NCBI GenBank assembly: GCA_905235885.1
Contig: CAJONM010000034.1
Span: forward strand, 1-17,590
DNA: 17,590 nt
Reading direction: 5' to 3'
Source: an uncultured Clostridia bacterium
GTDB lineage: Bacteria > Bacillota > Clostridia > UBA1381
Under the pieces are notes generated by a model, which ran no database searches, was not told where the DNA came from, and saw only the letters and a program-made list of their open reading frames with translations. This document shows, piece after piece, positions 6,374 through 13,432 of the stretch (position 1 is the first letter of the stretch; every line of letters starts with the position of its first letter). The position numbers were made by a program, and so were the translations under genes.

Positions 6374-7398
6374 AATATTATCATATACCGATATTTGTGC
6401 CGCATCGCGGATGTCCGTATGACTGCGTATTCTGCAATCAGCGCAGGATAACGGGCAATGTAAGGCAGACAACGCCCGATGATGTCACTGAGATCATAAA
6501 GCGTCATCTTGAAACGATACCAAGGCATGACAGCCATACGGAGGCGGCGTTCTTCGGCGGCAGCTTTACCGGCATACCGATGTCGGAGCAGAATGCGCTC
6601 ATGGACAGAGTACAGCCATATATATCGGATGGGCGGATCTGTGGCATAAGGCTTTCGACACGACCCGATTATATAGATGGCCCGATACTGGAAAACCTCA
6701 AGAGACATCATGTAACGGCAATAGAGCTTGGGGTGCAGTCAATGTCCGACGATGTGCTGCTTGCGTCAGGGCGCGGTCATACCGCAGAAACAGCAAAAGC
6801 TGCCGCAAAGCTTATATCCGAATACGGATTTGAGCTGGGACTTCAGATGATGACAGGGCTGCCAGGCGACAGCGATGAAAGGGCTATACAGACGGCGCGG
6901 GATATTATCGCGCTCAGACCTGCGTGCGTGCGGATATATCCGACGCTCGTTATAAAGGACACATACCTTGAAACGATGTATAACGGGAAAAGGTACACGC
7001 CGCAAACGGTCGATGAAGCGGCGGAGCTGTCAAAAAAGCTGCTTCTGATGTTCGAGGCGGCAGGGATAAATGTCATCCGCATAGGATTACAGCCGACCGA
7101 AGAGATCGCCGAGGGCGCGTCCGTAGTCGCAGGACCGTTTCACAGCGCGTTCGGAGAGATAGTCGAGAGCAGGATATATTACGATGCAGCCGCAGCCGCG
7201 CTCAGCGGTGCAACGGGCGATGCGGTGATCTATGTAAATCCGGGCGAAATATCGAAAATGGTCGGGCAAAAAAGAAGCAATATATTAAGACTACAAAAAG
7301 AAACGGGCATTGCCGTAACGGTAAAGGGCGATGCGGGATTAAAAAAAAGAGAGGTGAGATGCGTTGCTGTTAAAAAGAATGGAGCTGATCGGCTTTAA
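6370..7398 (+). CDS. Elp3-like radical SAM protein lacking the acetyltransferase domain
   Basis: 342 residues. The radical SAM cluster motif is C15-x3-C19-x2-C22 (GCPYDCVFC), which binds the [4Fe-4S] cluster that cleaves S-adenosylmethionine. GGSFTGIP at about 63-70 and an IELGVQSM segment near 123-130 are typical of the Elp3/oxygen-independent coproporphyrinogen-type barrel. Elp3 proper carries a C-terminal GNAT domain for tRNA wobble-uridine modification. Here the C-terminus is too short for that and ends in a KRSNI-containing tail. Genes of this type often stand between rnc and smc in Clostridia, but their reaction is not established. The start overlaps the rnc stop by 4 bases, and the 3' end overlaps smc by 35 bases, so expression is probably coupled on both sides. 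Confidence 0.88.
   Translation: MKYYHIPIFVPHRGCPYDCVFCNQRRITGNVRQTTPDDVTEIIKRHLETIPRHDSHTEAAFFGGSFTGIPMSEQNALMDRVQPYISDGRICGIRLSTRPDYIDGPILENLKRHHVTAIELGVQSMSDDVLLASGRGHTAETAKAAAKLISEYGFELGLQMMTGLPGDSDERAIQTARDIIALRPACVRIYPTLVIKDTYLETMYNGKRYTPQTVDEAAELSKKLLLMFEAAGINVIRIGLQPTEEIAEGASVVAGPFHSAFGEIVESRIYYDAAAAALSGATGDAVIYVNPGEISKMVGQKRSNILRLQKETGIAVTVKGDAGLKKREVRCVAVKKNGADRL
7350..7366 (+). promoter_or_regulatory. Shine-Dalgarno and TTG start of smc
   Basis: AGAGGTGA (7350-7357) lies 6 bp before a TTG codon at 7364. The ATG at 7359 is in a different frame. The encoded N-terminus (MLLKRMELIGFKSFADKT) matches the usual SMC beginning exactly, which supports TTG as the start. Confidence 0.8.
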
Positions 7399-10300
7399 AT
7401 CCTTTGCGGATAAGACAGTTCTCGACTTTGCCGACGGTGCCTGCGGAGTAGTCGGTCCAAACGGCAGCGGCAAGAGCAATATATCCGACGCGATACGATG
7501 GGCGATAGGCGAAACAAGCGCAAAATCACTGCGCGGCGCGAATATGCAGGATATTATATTTGCCGGAACGGAGTCGAGAAAGGGAAAGAATTACGCCGAG
7601 GTAAGTCTCATCCTTGATAATTCGTCACATGAATTTGCGATAGATTATGAGGAGGTCAAGGTCACAAGGCAGCTCTTTAAAAGCGGTGAAAGCATATATA
7701 AGATAAATGACGCGGCATGCCGTCTAAAGGATATACATGAGATGTTTATGGATACGGGACTCGGCAGAGACGGATATTCCATTATCGGTCAGGGCAATGT
7801 ATCAAAGATACTGTCAACAAAGGCGGAGGATCGCCGCAGTATATTTGAGGAAGCGGCAGGCGTTTCAAAATACAAATACAAAAAAGAGGAAGCTATAAGA
7901 AAGCTTACGCGCGTTGACGAAAACCTTGTGAGGATAAACGATATATCGTCCGAGCTTGAAAGCAGACTCGCGCCTCTTGAAAAGCAGTCGGAAAAGGCGC
8001 GTAAATATTTATCCATATACGGAGAGATGCGTCAGCTCGACATCAATCTGAGCGTCGCCGCGCTTGACGAGAACCGCGAAGCGATGAAGGCGGCCAACGA
8101 GCTTTATGAATCGGTAGAGACAGAGCTTGAAGCGCTGCATAAACAGGAGACGGAAAACGATCGTGTACTAAGCGGATTATATGAGGAGAGCCGCCGCTCC
8201 GATGAGGAGAAAACGGAGGTAAACGCAAGGCTCGTTGAGAATGAGTCGCGAATATCGGCGGCGCGAAACGATGTAGTCGTACTGAAAAACAACATAAGCA
8301 ATAACGATCGGAGAATAACCGAGCTTGAAACGCTTATCGAAGCGGCGCGTGAGGGCAACAAAAACCGTGTAGAGCTGATCCGTACCGAGACGGAAAGCAT
8401 AGAGAATAAAAGCGGGGACATAAAAAAGCTCAGTGATGAGCTTGAAAAGGCAAAAGAACTTTACGATGAGCTTACCGAAAAGGTCGCGAAAACAGACGAG
8501 GAGATAGCAAATAAACGACAGGAATACTTTGCAAACCAATCTGAGATCTCCAAGGAGCGCGAGCGCATAAGCGGCATAGATGCTCTGCGCCGTACATATA
8601 TTGAGCGGCGCGAGGCGGTGGAAACGGAGATAAAGGCATTTGAGGAAGGAATGCTTTCCACCGGCAGGCAGCTTGAGGAAACGGAAAAGGGCATTTCCGA
8701 CGCGCAAATCAAACTCGATGAACTGACAGGGACAGTAAACACACTTAACCGATCAAAAACGGATACGGAAGAAAAGCTTGCCGCAATAAATACCGAGCTT
8801 GCCGAAACGGAAATTCAAAGGGACACGAAAGAGTCGAAAAGAAATATGCTCCGTGCGCTTGAAAACGATTATGCCGGATATTCAAAAAGCGTAAAGGCTG
8901 TTCTTACCTCAGACGAGCTTAAAAAATATGCCTTATACGGCACTGTTGCCGGACTTACACAGACGGATAAAAAATATGCCGTTGCAATAGAAACGGCTTT
9001 GGGCGCATCTCTTCAGAATATTATCACCGAAAGCGAGGAGGATGCCAAGCAGGCGATCGCGTTTTTACGCAGAACAGGAGGCGGCAGAGCAACATTTTTA
9101 CCGATAACCTCAGTAAAGGGCAGAGAGCTTGACAACATAAACAAAATATCAAAAGCCGAGGGCTTTGTCGGCGTGGCATACGAGCTTATCACATATGATA
9201 AGCGATATGACGGAATATTCAGGTCGCTTTTGGGCAGAGTGGTCGTTATGGATAATATAGATAATGCTATTTCGCTCAGCCGTCTGTACGGGTACAAATT
9301 CAAGGTCGTGACGCTGTCGGGCGAGGTGCTCAATGCCGGTGGCTCGATCTCAGGCGGATCGACAAACACCAAAAGCGGATTTCTCTCTCGCGCGGCGGAA
9401 ATAAAGACGCTTACCTCCGATATTGCAGAGCTTTCGCGGAATATAAAGCGACTCGGCGAGGAGCGCAGCGCGGCGGAGGGCGATCTGTCGCTCATAGACG
9501 GACAATTGGGATCGTTTACGCCGCTTATAAGAGAATACGAGGATGAGATAATAAGGCTGGAAAATACGCGCCGTATGTTAAATGAAGCGATAGACGCGTC
9601 AAACAGGAGCGGATATGAACAGGAGCTTTCCGAGCTTAGTGAGAACATATCAAAAACCGGTGATGAAACGGCGCGGCTCATAGCTCATATCTCATCGGTA
9701 CAAACGAAAAACGACGCCATCGAGGCTGAAACGAACGAGCTTTTAGAAAAGCGTGACGGGCTTGTACAGCAGCAGGCGGAGCTTTATGCGGCAAATGACG
9801 CTGCAGCACTTGATATAGCGGCGATAAATACCGAGATCGCGGTGTCGGAAAATACCGTTGCCGCGGCAAAAGAAGGGATAAATACCTCCGAGCAGGAGAT
9901 CTCGGACCGATACGGTGAGATAGAGGAAATAAAGGCATCCAACGAGCTTTTAAAAGGTCAGATATCCGAAAAGCAAGCGCTGTCCGATGACGCGGTGAAG
10001 CTGTCTGAGGAGATCAGAAAGCGGCTTGAGGCGATAGACGCAAAAAAAGCGGATATAACAGACAGGATGGAGCAGTTCCGCACGGACGGACGAGATATAA
10101 CAGATAAAATAATCAATTTGCAAAAGGAGCTTTCACGCGCTGACGGTAGGCGGATAAAGCTCGATAACGAATATGACGGGATAATAAACCGTCTATGGGA
10201 TGATTATGAGCTGGGCTATGAGTCGGCGTGCGAGCAGAAAACAGATATTGGGGACATAAAAACTGATACGGCGCGGCTTGACGAGCTTAAAAAGAAGATC

Positions 10301-10924
10301 AAAGCGATAGGCAATGTCAATATGGACGCGATAGAGGAATATAAGGAAATTCGCGACCGGTTTGAGTTTATGACTACTCAGAAGGCGGATCTTGAAAAAT
10401 CAAAGAAAAATCTCACATCTATCATCAGCTCCATGGAGGAGCTGATGCGCGAGCATTTCGTCGACCAGTTCGGCGAGATAAACAAAGCGTTCGGAGAGGT
10501 GTTCCGCGAGCTGTTCGGCGGCGGCAGAGCCAAGCTCTATTTATCCGAGCCTGATGATATTCTTGCCAGCGGCATCGAGATAGAGATACAGCTGCCGGGT
10601 AAGGGAATGCAAAATCTGAACCTGTATTCCGGCGGCGAGAAATCGTTTATAGCGATCGCGCTTCTGTTTGCGATACTGCGTGTCAAGCCAACTCCGTTCT
10701 GTATTCTCGACGAGATAGACGCGGCATTGGATGATGTCAATGTGTCAAGATTTGCCACATATCTGAAAAATTACACGGAGCGCACGCAGTTTATCGTTAT
10801 AACGCACAGGCGCGGCACAATGGAGGCGGCATCGATACTGTACGGCGTGACAATGCAGGAATCGGGCGTATCGAAGCTGTTGTCGCTTACCATAGATGAT
10901 GTAGAAGATGAAATGATTGAATAG
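7364..10924 (+). CDS. smc: Chromosome segregation/condensation protein SMC
   Basis: 1186 residues, the family's standard length. The N-terminal ATPase half carries Walker A GPNGSGKSN (31-39). Long Glu/Lys-rich coiled coils run from about 170 to 500 and from about 690 to 1000, on either side of a globular hinge (about 510-670) that contains a GGRATFLP segment and ends near a SGG-rich turn. The C-terminal half has the ABC signature LYSGGEK (about 1086-1092) and Walker B FCILDEIDAALDD (about 1111-1123). The folded protein dimerises at the hinge and, with ScpA/ScpB (not in this window), compacts and separates chromosomes. Translation starts at TTG, inside the end of the radical SAM gene. ftsY begins 9 bp after the stop, so the two are co-expressed. 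Confidence 0.97.
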   Translation: MLLKRMELIGFKSFADKTVLDFADGACGVVGPNGSGKSNISDAIRWAIGETSAKSLRGANMQDIIFAGTESRKGKNYAEVSLILDNSSHEFAIDYEEVKVTRQLFKSGESIYKINDAACRLKDIHEMFMDTGLGRDGYSIIGQGNVSKILSTKAEDRRSIFEEAAGVSKYKYKKEEAIRKLTRVDENLVRINDISSELESRLAPLEKQSEKARKYLSIYGEMRQLDINLSVAALDENREAMKAANELYESVETELEALHKQETENDRVLSGLYEESRRSDEEKTEVNARLVENESRISAARNDVVVLKNNISNNDRRITELETLIEAAREGNKNRVELIRTETESIENKSGDIKKLSDELEKAKELYDELTEKVAKTDEEIANKRQEYFANQSEISKERERISGIDALRRTYIERREAVETEIKAFEEGMLSTGRQLEETEKGISDAQIKLDELTGTVNTLNRSKTDTEEKLAAINTELAETEIQRDTKESKRNMLRALENDYAGYSKSVKAVLTSDELKKYALYGTVAGLTQTDKKYAVAIETALGASLQNIITESEEDAKQAIAFLRRTGGGRATFLPITSVKGRELDNINKISKAEGFVGVAYELITYDKRYDGIFRSLLGRVVVMDNIDNAISLSRLYGYKFKVVTLSGEVLNAGGSISGGSTNTKSGFLSRAAEIKTLTSDIAELSRNIKRLGEERSAAEGDLSLIDGQLGSFTPLIREYEDEIIRLENTRRMLNEAIDASNRSGYEQELSELSENISKTGDETARLIAHISSVQTKNDAIEAETNELLEKRDGLVQQQAELYAANDAAALDIAAINTEIAVSENTVAAAKEGINTSEQEISDRYGEIEEIKASNELLKGQISEKQALSDDAVKLSEEIRKRLEAIDAKKADITDRMEQFRTDGRDITDKIINLQKELSRADGRRIKLDNEYDGIINRLWDDYELGYESACEQKTDIGDIKTDTARLDELKKKIKAIGNVNMDAIEEYKEIRDRFEFMTTQKADLEKSKKNLTSIISSMEELMREHFVDQFGEINKAFGEVFRELFGGGRAKLYLSEPDDILASGIEIEIQLPGKGMQNLNLYSGGEKSFIAIALLFAILRVKPTPFCILDEIDAALDDVNVSRFATYLKNYTERTQFIVITHRRGTMEAASILYGVTMQESGVSKLLSLTIDDVEDEMIE

Positions 10925-10933
10925 GGGATAATA

Positions 10934-11842
10934 ATGGGATTATTTGATAGACTCAAGCAAGGACTTAAAAAAACAAGCGATGCGATCTCAGACAGGGTCA
11001 ACGAGGTATTCGCCGTATTTGTCGAGGTCGATGAAGAGCTGTTTGAAAGCTTGGAGGAGGCGCTTATAATGGCGGATCTCGGCGTTGAGACTTCCGTTGA
11101 GCTTATAGACCGTCTGCGCGAATCGATAAAGAAAAAGCGCATCACGGATGCGGCAGAAGTGCGGCGCGAGCTTGAGCGGGTAATAGCCGAAATGCTTTCG
11201 GAAACAGATCCGCAAATGCACTTGGATACCGCCCCGTCGGTAATACTTGTAATAGGCGTGAACGGTGTCGGGAAAACAACAAGCATAGGCAAATTGGCTG
11301 CATATTATAAGTCTCAGGGCAAAAAAGTGCTGCTTGCCGCCGCCGATACTTTTCGTGCCGCGGCGATAGATCAGCTCCAGATATGGGCGGATCGCGCAGG
11401 CTGTGATATAATAAAGCACAGCGAAGGCTCCGATCCGGCATCTGTCGTATTTGATGCGTGTAACGCGGCAAAGGCGCGAGGCGCGGATGTGCTGATATGC
11501 GATACCGCAGGGAGATTGCACAACAAGAAAAATCTTATGGCGGAGCTTGAAAAGATAGGCAGAGTAATAAGCCGCGCATTGCCCGACGCGTCGCGCGAAA
11601 ATCTGCTCGTTTTAGATGCGACGACGGGACAGAACGCAGTAAGTCAGGCACGGCTCTTTACAGAGGCGGCGGAGCTTACGGGTATCATACTCACAAAGCT
11701 GGACGGGACCGCAAAGGGCGGAATAGTCATATCCATAGCCTGTCGGGACGGTGTTCCGGTAAAATTCATCGGTGTGGGTGAGGCGATAGACGATCTTCAG
11801 CCGTTCGATCCTGAAGCATTTGCAAAAGCGCTGTTTGAATAA
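10934..11842 (+). CDS. ftsY: Signal recognition particle receptor FtsY
   Basis: 302 residues, a typical short Firmicutes FtsY with little of the acidic A domain. The N-terminus MGLFDRLKQGLKKT is the usual amphipathic membrane-targeting start, followed by the four-helix N domain. The G domain has GVNGVGKTTS (108-117), the DTFRAAA motif near 137, DTAGR (190-194) and TKLDGTAKGG (254-263). The GTPase docks the ribosome-SRP complex at the membrane for co-translational insertion. The ATG at 10934 follows AGGGGAT, 9 bp after the smc stop. The gene is last in the cluster and ends directly before a terminator. Confidence 0.97.
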   Translation: MGLFDRLKQGLKKTSDAISDRVNEVFAVFVEVDEELFESLEEALIMADLGVETSVELIDRLRESIKKKRITDAAEVRRELERVIAEMLSETDPQMHLDTAPSVILVIGVNGVGKTTSIGKLAAYYKSQGKKVLLAAADTFRAAAIDQLQIWADRAGCDIIKHSEGSDPASVVFDACNAAKARGADVLICDTAGRLHNKKNLMAELEKIGRVISRALPDASRENLLVLDATTGQNAVSQARLFTEAAELTGIILTKLDGTAKGGIVISIACRDGVPVKFIGVGEAIDDLQPFDPEAFAKALFE

Positions 11843-11848
11843 AAAATT

Positions 11849-11888
11849 GGGGCTGTAAGAAAACCTTGTTTTCCTACAGCCCCTTTGT
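11849..11888. terminator. Intrinsic terminator between ftsY and the convergent small-gene operon
   Basis: GGGGCTGTA (11849-11857) pairs with TACAGCCCC (11875-11883). After one mismatch, GAAAAC (11859-11864) pairs with GTTTTC (11868-11873) around a CTT loop. TTTGTTTT follows on the plus strand; AATTTTTT follows on the minus strand. It closely resembles the terminator at 3625-3660. Confidence 0.9.
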
Positions 11889-11889
11889 T

Positions 11890-12153
11890 TTAACTGTTTT
11901 TGTCCATATACCTGCGGCAGCGTTTTCTTACCGCATCGCCTGTGCCGCAGCCGAAAATATCGGCGATCTTCTCCCATGACCTGAAATTAATGTAATGCTC
12001 GTACATTGCATATCGTATTTCATCCTCTTCTATGTCGGATATATATTTTTTTGCGGCCGGAATGAGCGTTTGGAGCTCGCTGCCTTCATCGGAAGCTGCA
12101 CGCTCTGTGCCGAGCTTATATAATCGTTGTAAATCGCAGATTTTTAGAGTCAC
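11890..12153 (-). CDS. Small phage-type sigma-70-like helix-turn-helix protein
   Basis: 87 residues from a GTG start. The C-terminal part, IEEDEIRYAMYEHYI (41-55) followed by SWEKIADIFGCG (59-70) and RKRCRRYM (76-83), has the sigma-region-4-like pattern of small transcription activators found in Clostridia phages: an acidic helix, 'Y-I-x-x-x-SW-x-x-IA' and then a basic recognition helix. The start is judged from GGGTGGG (12163-12169) 9 bp before the GTG. The open frame could extend to an ATG at 12228, but that would lie wholly within the upstream gene. It overlaps the preceding Cys-rich gene by 38 bases and is last in a three-gene operon divergent from an S24 repressor. The resemblance is by pattern only; DNA target unknown. 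Confidence 0.6.
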   Translation of the reverse strand: MTLKICDLQRLYKLGTERAASDEGSELQTLIPAAKKYISDIEEDEIRYAMYEHYINFRSWEKIADIFGCGTGDAVRKRCRRYMDKNS

Positions 12154-12340
12154 TTCTGTTTTCCCACCCTTTCCTGAATTCTTCGTCTGTTTTGAAAAAC
12201 GGACATTTGCCGCAAAGGTCATACTCATCGCTCGCGTTATAAAAATCTATGAGCGCGCCGCATTGCGGTATGCGCGTGCGCGTTGAAAAAAAATGGCAGT
12301 CGGTGCGCCGCCCCAAATGGTCTGTTTTTATTGATCTCAT
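12116..12340 (-). CDS. Small Cys-rich 'CPFFKT' protein
   Basis: 74 residues. It has four cysteines, C15, C27, C43 and C46, the last pair in CGKCPFFKT (43-51). Short proteins with a C-x2-CPF(F/Y)KT motif and two upstream cysteines recur in Clostridia chromosomes and prophages; they are probably zinc-binding and have no assigned function. The ATG at 12340 lies 7 bp after a very strong GGGAGGAG (12348-12355), so this frame is certainly translated. It is the middle gene of a minus-strand trio: 19 bp after the zinc-ribbon gene and overlapping the sigma-like gene. There are no membrane segments or signal peptide. Confidence 0.7.
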   Translation of the reverse strand: MRSIKTDHLGRRTDCHFFSTRTRIPQCGALIDFYNASDEYDLCGKCPFFKTDEEFRKGWENRSDSKNLRFTTII

Positions 12341-12359
12341 ATCATATCTCCTCCCGTCA

Positions 12360-12596
12360 CTAAAGCTCAAATATGTAGCTGCTCCTTACATCGTCAAGGA
12401 TGGCTTGCTCGGCATACGGTTCACATTGCATACAGAGCGTTTGTCCGCCGATGTCGTAATACCTTTCCCCGTTCATTATCATTTCGCCGCAGACGGCACA
12501 GTGCGCCGCGCTGGCAAATCTGTCTTCCCCGTAATGACCTGTTATATAATTATCCGCCAGATACGGGAGATACGGACTGTTCAAAGAATACTTCAT
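12360..12596 (-). CDS. Small zinc-ribbon protein
   Basis: 78 residues. C33-x2-C36 (CAVC) and C55-x2-C58 (CMQC) are separated by 18 residues that include GERYYDIGG, the arrangement of a treble-clef/LIM-like zinc ribbon often found in short phage-related and Clostridia proteins. No catalytic motif. The ATG at 12596 follows GGGAGG (minus strand) by 8 bp. An ATG 42 bases further upstream (12638) lies within the predicted -10 region and lacks a ribosome site, so it is rejected. First gene of the small operon; its promoter is back-to-back with that of the S24 repressor. A role as a protein- or nucleic-acid-binding adaptor is only a guess. Confidence 0.65.
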   Translation of the reverse strand: MKYSLNSPYLPYLADNYITGHYGEDRFASAAHCAVCGEMIMNGERYYDIGGQTLCMQCEPYAEQAILDDVRSSYIFEL

Positions 12597-12628
12597 ATAC
12601 AATTCCTCCCTCGTTGTTGATTGATGAC

Positions 12629-12657
12629 ATATTACCACAAATGATAATTTATTACAA
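12629..12657 (-). promoter_or_regulatory. Putative promoter of the three-gene small-protein operon
   Basis: Read on the minus strand: TTGTAA (12657-12652), 17 bp, TAATAT (12634-12629), with TGG directly before the -10 (extended -10). The distance to the start at 12596 is 32 bp. An operator-like 16-mer (12633-12648) covers most of its spacer. Confidence 0.6.
12633..12648 (-). promoter_or_regulatory. Operator-like site O3 in the small-operon promoter
   Basis: The minus strand reads ATTATCATTTGTGGTA, which matches O2 at 12 of 16 positions and shares the ATTTGTG core, but matches O1 at only 8 of 16. Its symmetry is weak. It occupies the -35/-10 spacer of the minus promoter. Confidence 0.35.
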
Positions 12658-12676
12658 GGCTATTTATGGTACAATA

Positions 12677-12692
12677 TTGCATTTTTGTGCAA
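12677..12692 (+). promoter_or_regulatory. Operator-like site O1 upstream of the S24 repressor promoter
   Basis: TTGCATTTTTGTGCAA has TTGCA/TGCAA arms separated by six bases and matches O2 at 12 of 16 positions. It ends 7 bp before the -35 of the repressor promoter. O1 and O2 centres are 32 bp apart, about three helical turns. Confidence 0.55.
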
Positions 12693-12699
12693 AATAGTG

Positions 12700-12728
12700 T
12701 TGACAGATATGCACATTTGTGCTATAAT
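12700..12728 (+). promoter_or_regulatory. Consensus sigma-A promoter of the S24 repressor
   Basis: TTGACA (12700-12705), 17 bp, TATAAT (12723-12728), with TGC before the -10. Both hexamers and the spacing are perfect matches to consensus, which suits a promoter held down by a repressor. Confidence 0.85.
12709..12724 (+). promoter_or_regulatory. Operator-like site O2 inside the repressor promoter
   Basis: ATGCACATTTGTGCTA contains the dyad GCACA-TT-TGTGC (12711-12722). It fills the -35/-10 spacer and touches the -10, so a bound protein would block RNA polymerase. Autoregulation by the adjacent repressor is the natural reading. Confidence 0.6.
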
Positions 12729-12749
12729 TTGCTGTGAGAGGTGAATAGT

Positions 12750-13430
12750 ATGTATTGGTTAGAACAACTGAAAAAATTCAAATCGGAAAGCAAAGTGACA
12801 TATAAAACGATTTCCGAAAAGAGCGGCATTCCGCTCACGACGATAGAGAAGCTGTTTTCGGGCAGGACAAAGGACCCAAAGCTTACAACGGTCGATAAAA
12901 TAGCCGCCTGTTTCGGATACAGCGCGGCGGATCTCATCGAAAGCAAGGATATGCTTACGCATGATGAGAGCATACTTATAAATAATTACAGAAAACTTGA
13001 TATGATAGGCAGAAGCCGCGTTGATAAGCTGACTGCCAGTGAGGTCGAGCGCGTTCGCGCGGAAAGTGAAAAGAAATATCCCGTATTGTATTTTGATTTT
13101 CCCGTATCGGCAGGAACGGGCGAATTTCTTGATTATGAAACGGCGCGGATAATAGAGCTTGACAGCGAGGTGCCGAAAGCCACGAGCTTTGTTCTGCGCG
13201 TTGCCGGAGACAGCATGGAGCCGCGTTTTTATGACGGCGATCTCGTATGCGTGCATTCGACAAAGGAGCTTGACTATGGCGATATAGGTATATTTTCCAT
13301 TCAGGGGAATGTATATATAAAGGAGTATTCCCCAAACGGACTTGTCTCGCTAAATCCGAAATATGATATTATTAAGGGGAGCGATCAGATAATTCCGCTC
13401 GGCCGTGTCCTTTGCCGGATAGGCGGCTGA
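12750..13430 (+). CDS. XRE-family repressor with S24 (LexA/CI-like) autoprotease domain
   Basis: 226 residues. Residues about 7-65 are an XRE helix-turn-helix (VTYKTISEKSGIP, then TTIEKLFSGRT). The S24 domain has a potential self-cleavage bond A121-G122 (PVSAGTGEFL), nucleophile S155 in AGDSMEP and general-base K191 in VYIKEY. The spacings (34 residues from cleavage site to Ser, 36 from Ser to Lys) match LexA. Such repressors bind operators as dimers and are inactivated by RecA-stimulated self-cleavage during DNA damage. The ATG at 12750 is preceded by GAGAGGTG; a GTG at 12741 lies within that site and is rejected. The promoter contains operator-like dyads, so autoregulation is likely, as is control of the divergent small-protein operon. 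No integrase or phage structural gene is nearby. Confidence 0.9.
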   Translation: MYWLEQLKKFKSESKVTYKTISEKSGIPLTTIEKLFSGRTKDPKLTTVDKIAACFGYSAADLIESKDMLTHDESILINNYRKLDMIGRSRVDKLTASEVERVRAESEKKYPVLYFDFPVSAGTGEFLDYETARIIELDSEVPKATSFVLRVAGDSMEPRFYDGDLVCVHSTKELDYGDIGIFSIQGNVYIKEYSPNGLVSLNPKYDIIKGSDQIIPLGRVLCRIGG

Positions 13431-13432
13431 TG

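Noticed and set aside
7789..9938. Several long minus-strand open frames opposite smc
   Set aside because: They are antisense shadows of a codon-biased coiled-coil gene; they lack ribosome sites and recognisable domains and are Ser/Arg-rich as expected for reverse translations.
12154..12228. Upstream ATG start for the sigma-like gene
   Set aside because: It lies entirely within the Cys-rich gene, has no ribosome site and adds residues that look like out-of-frame translation.
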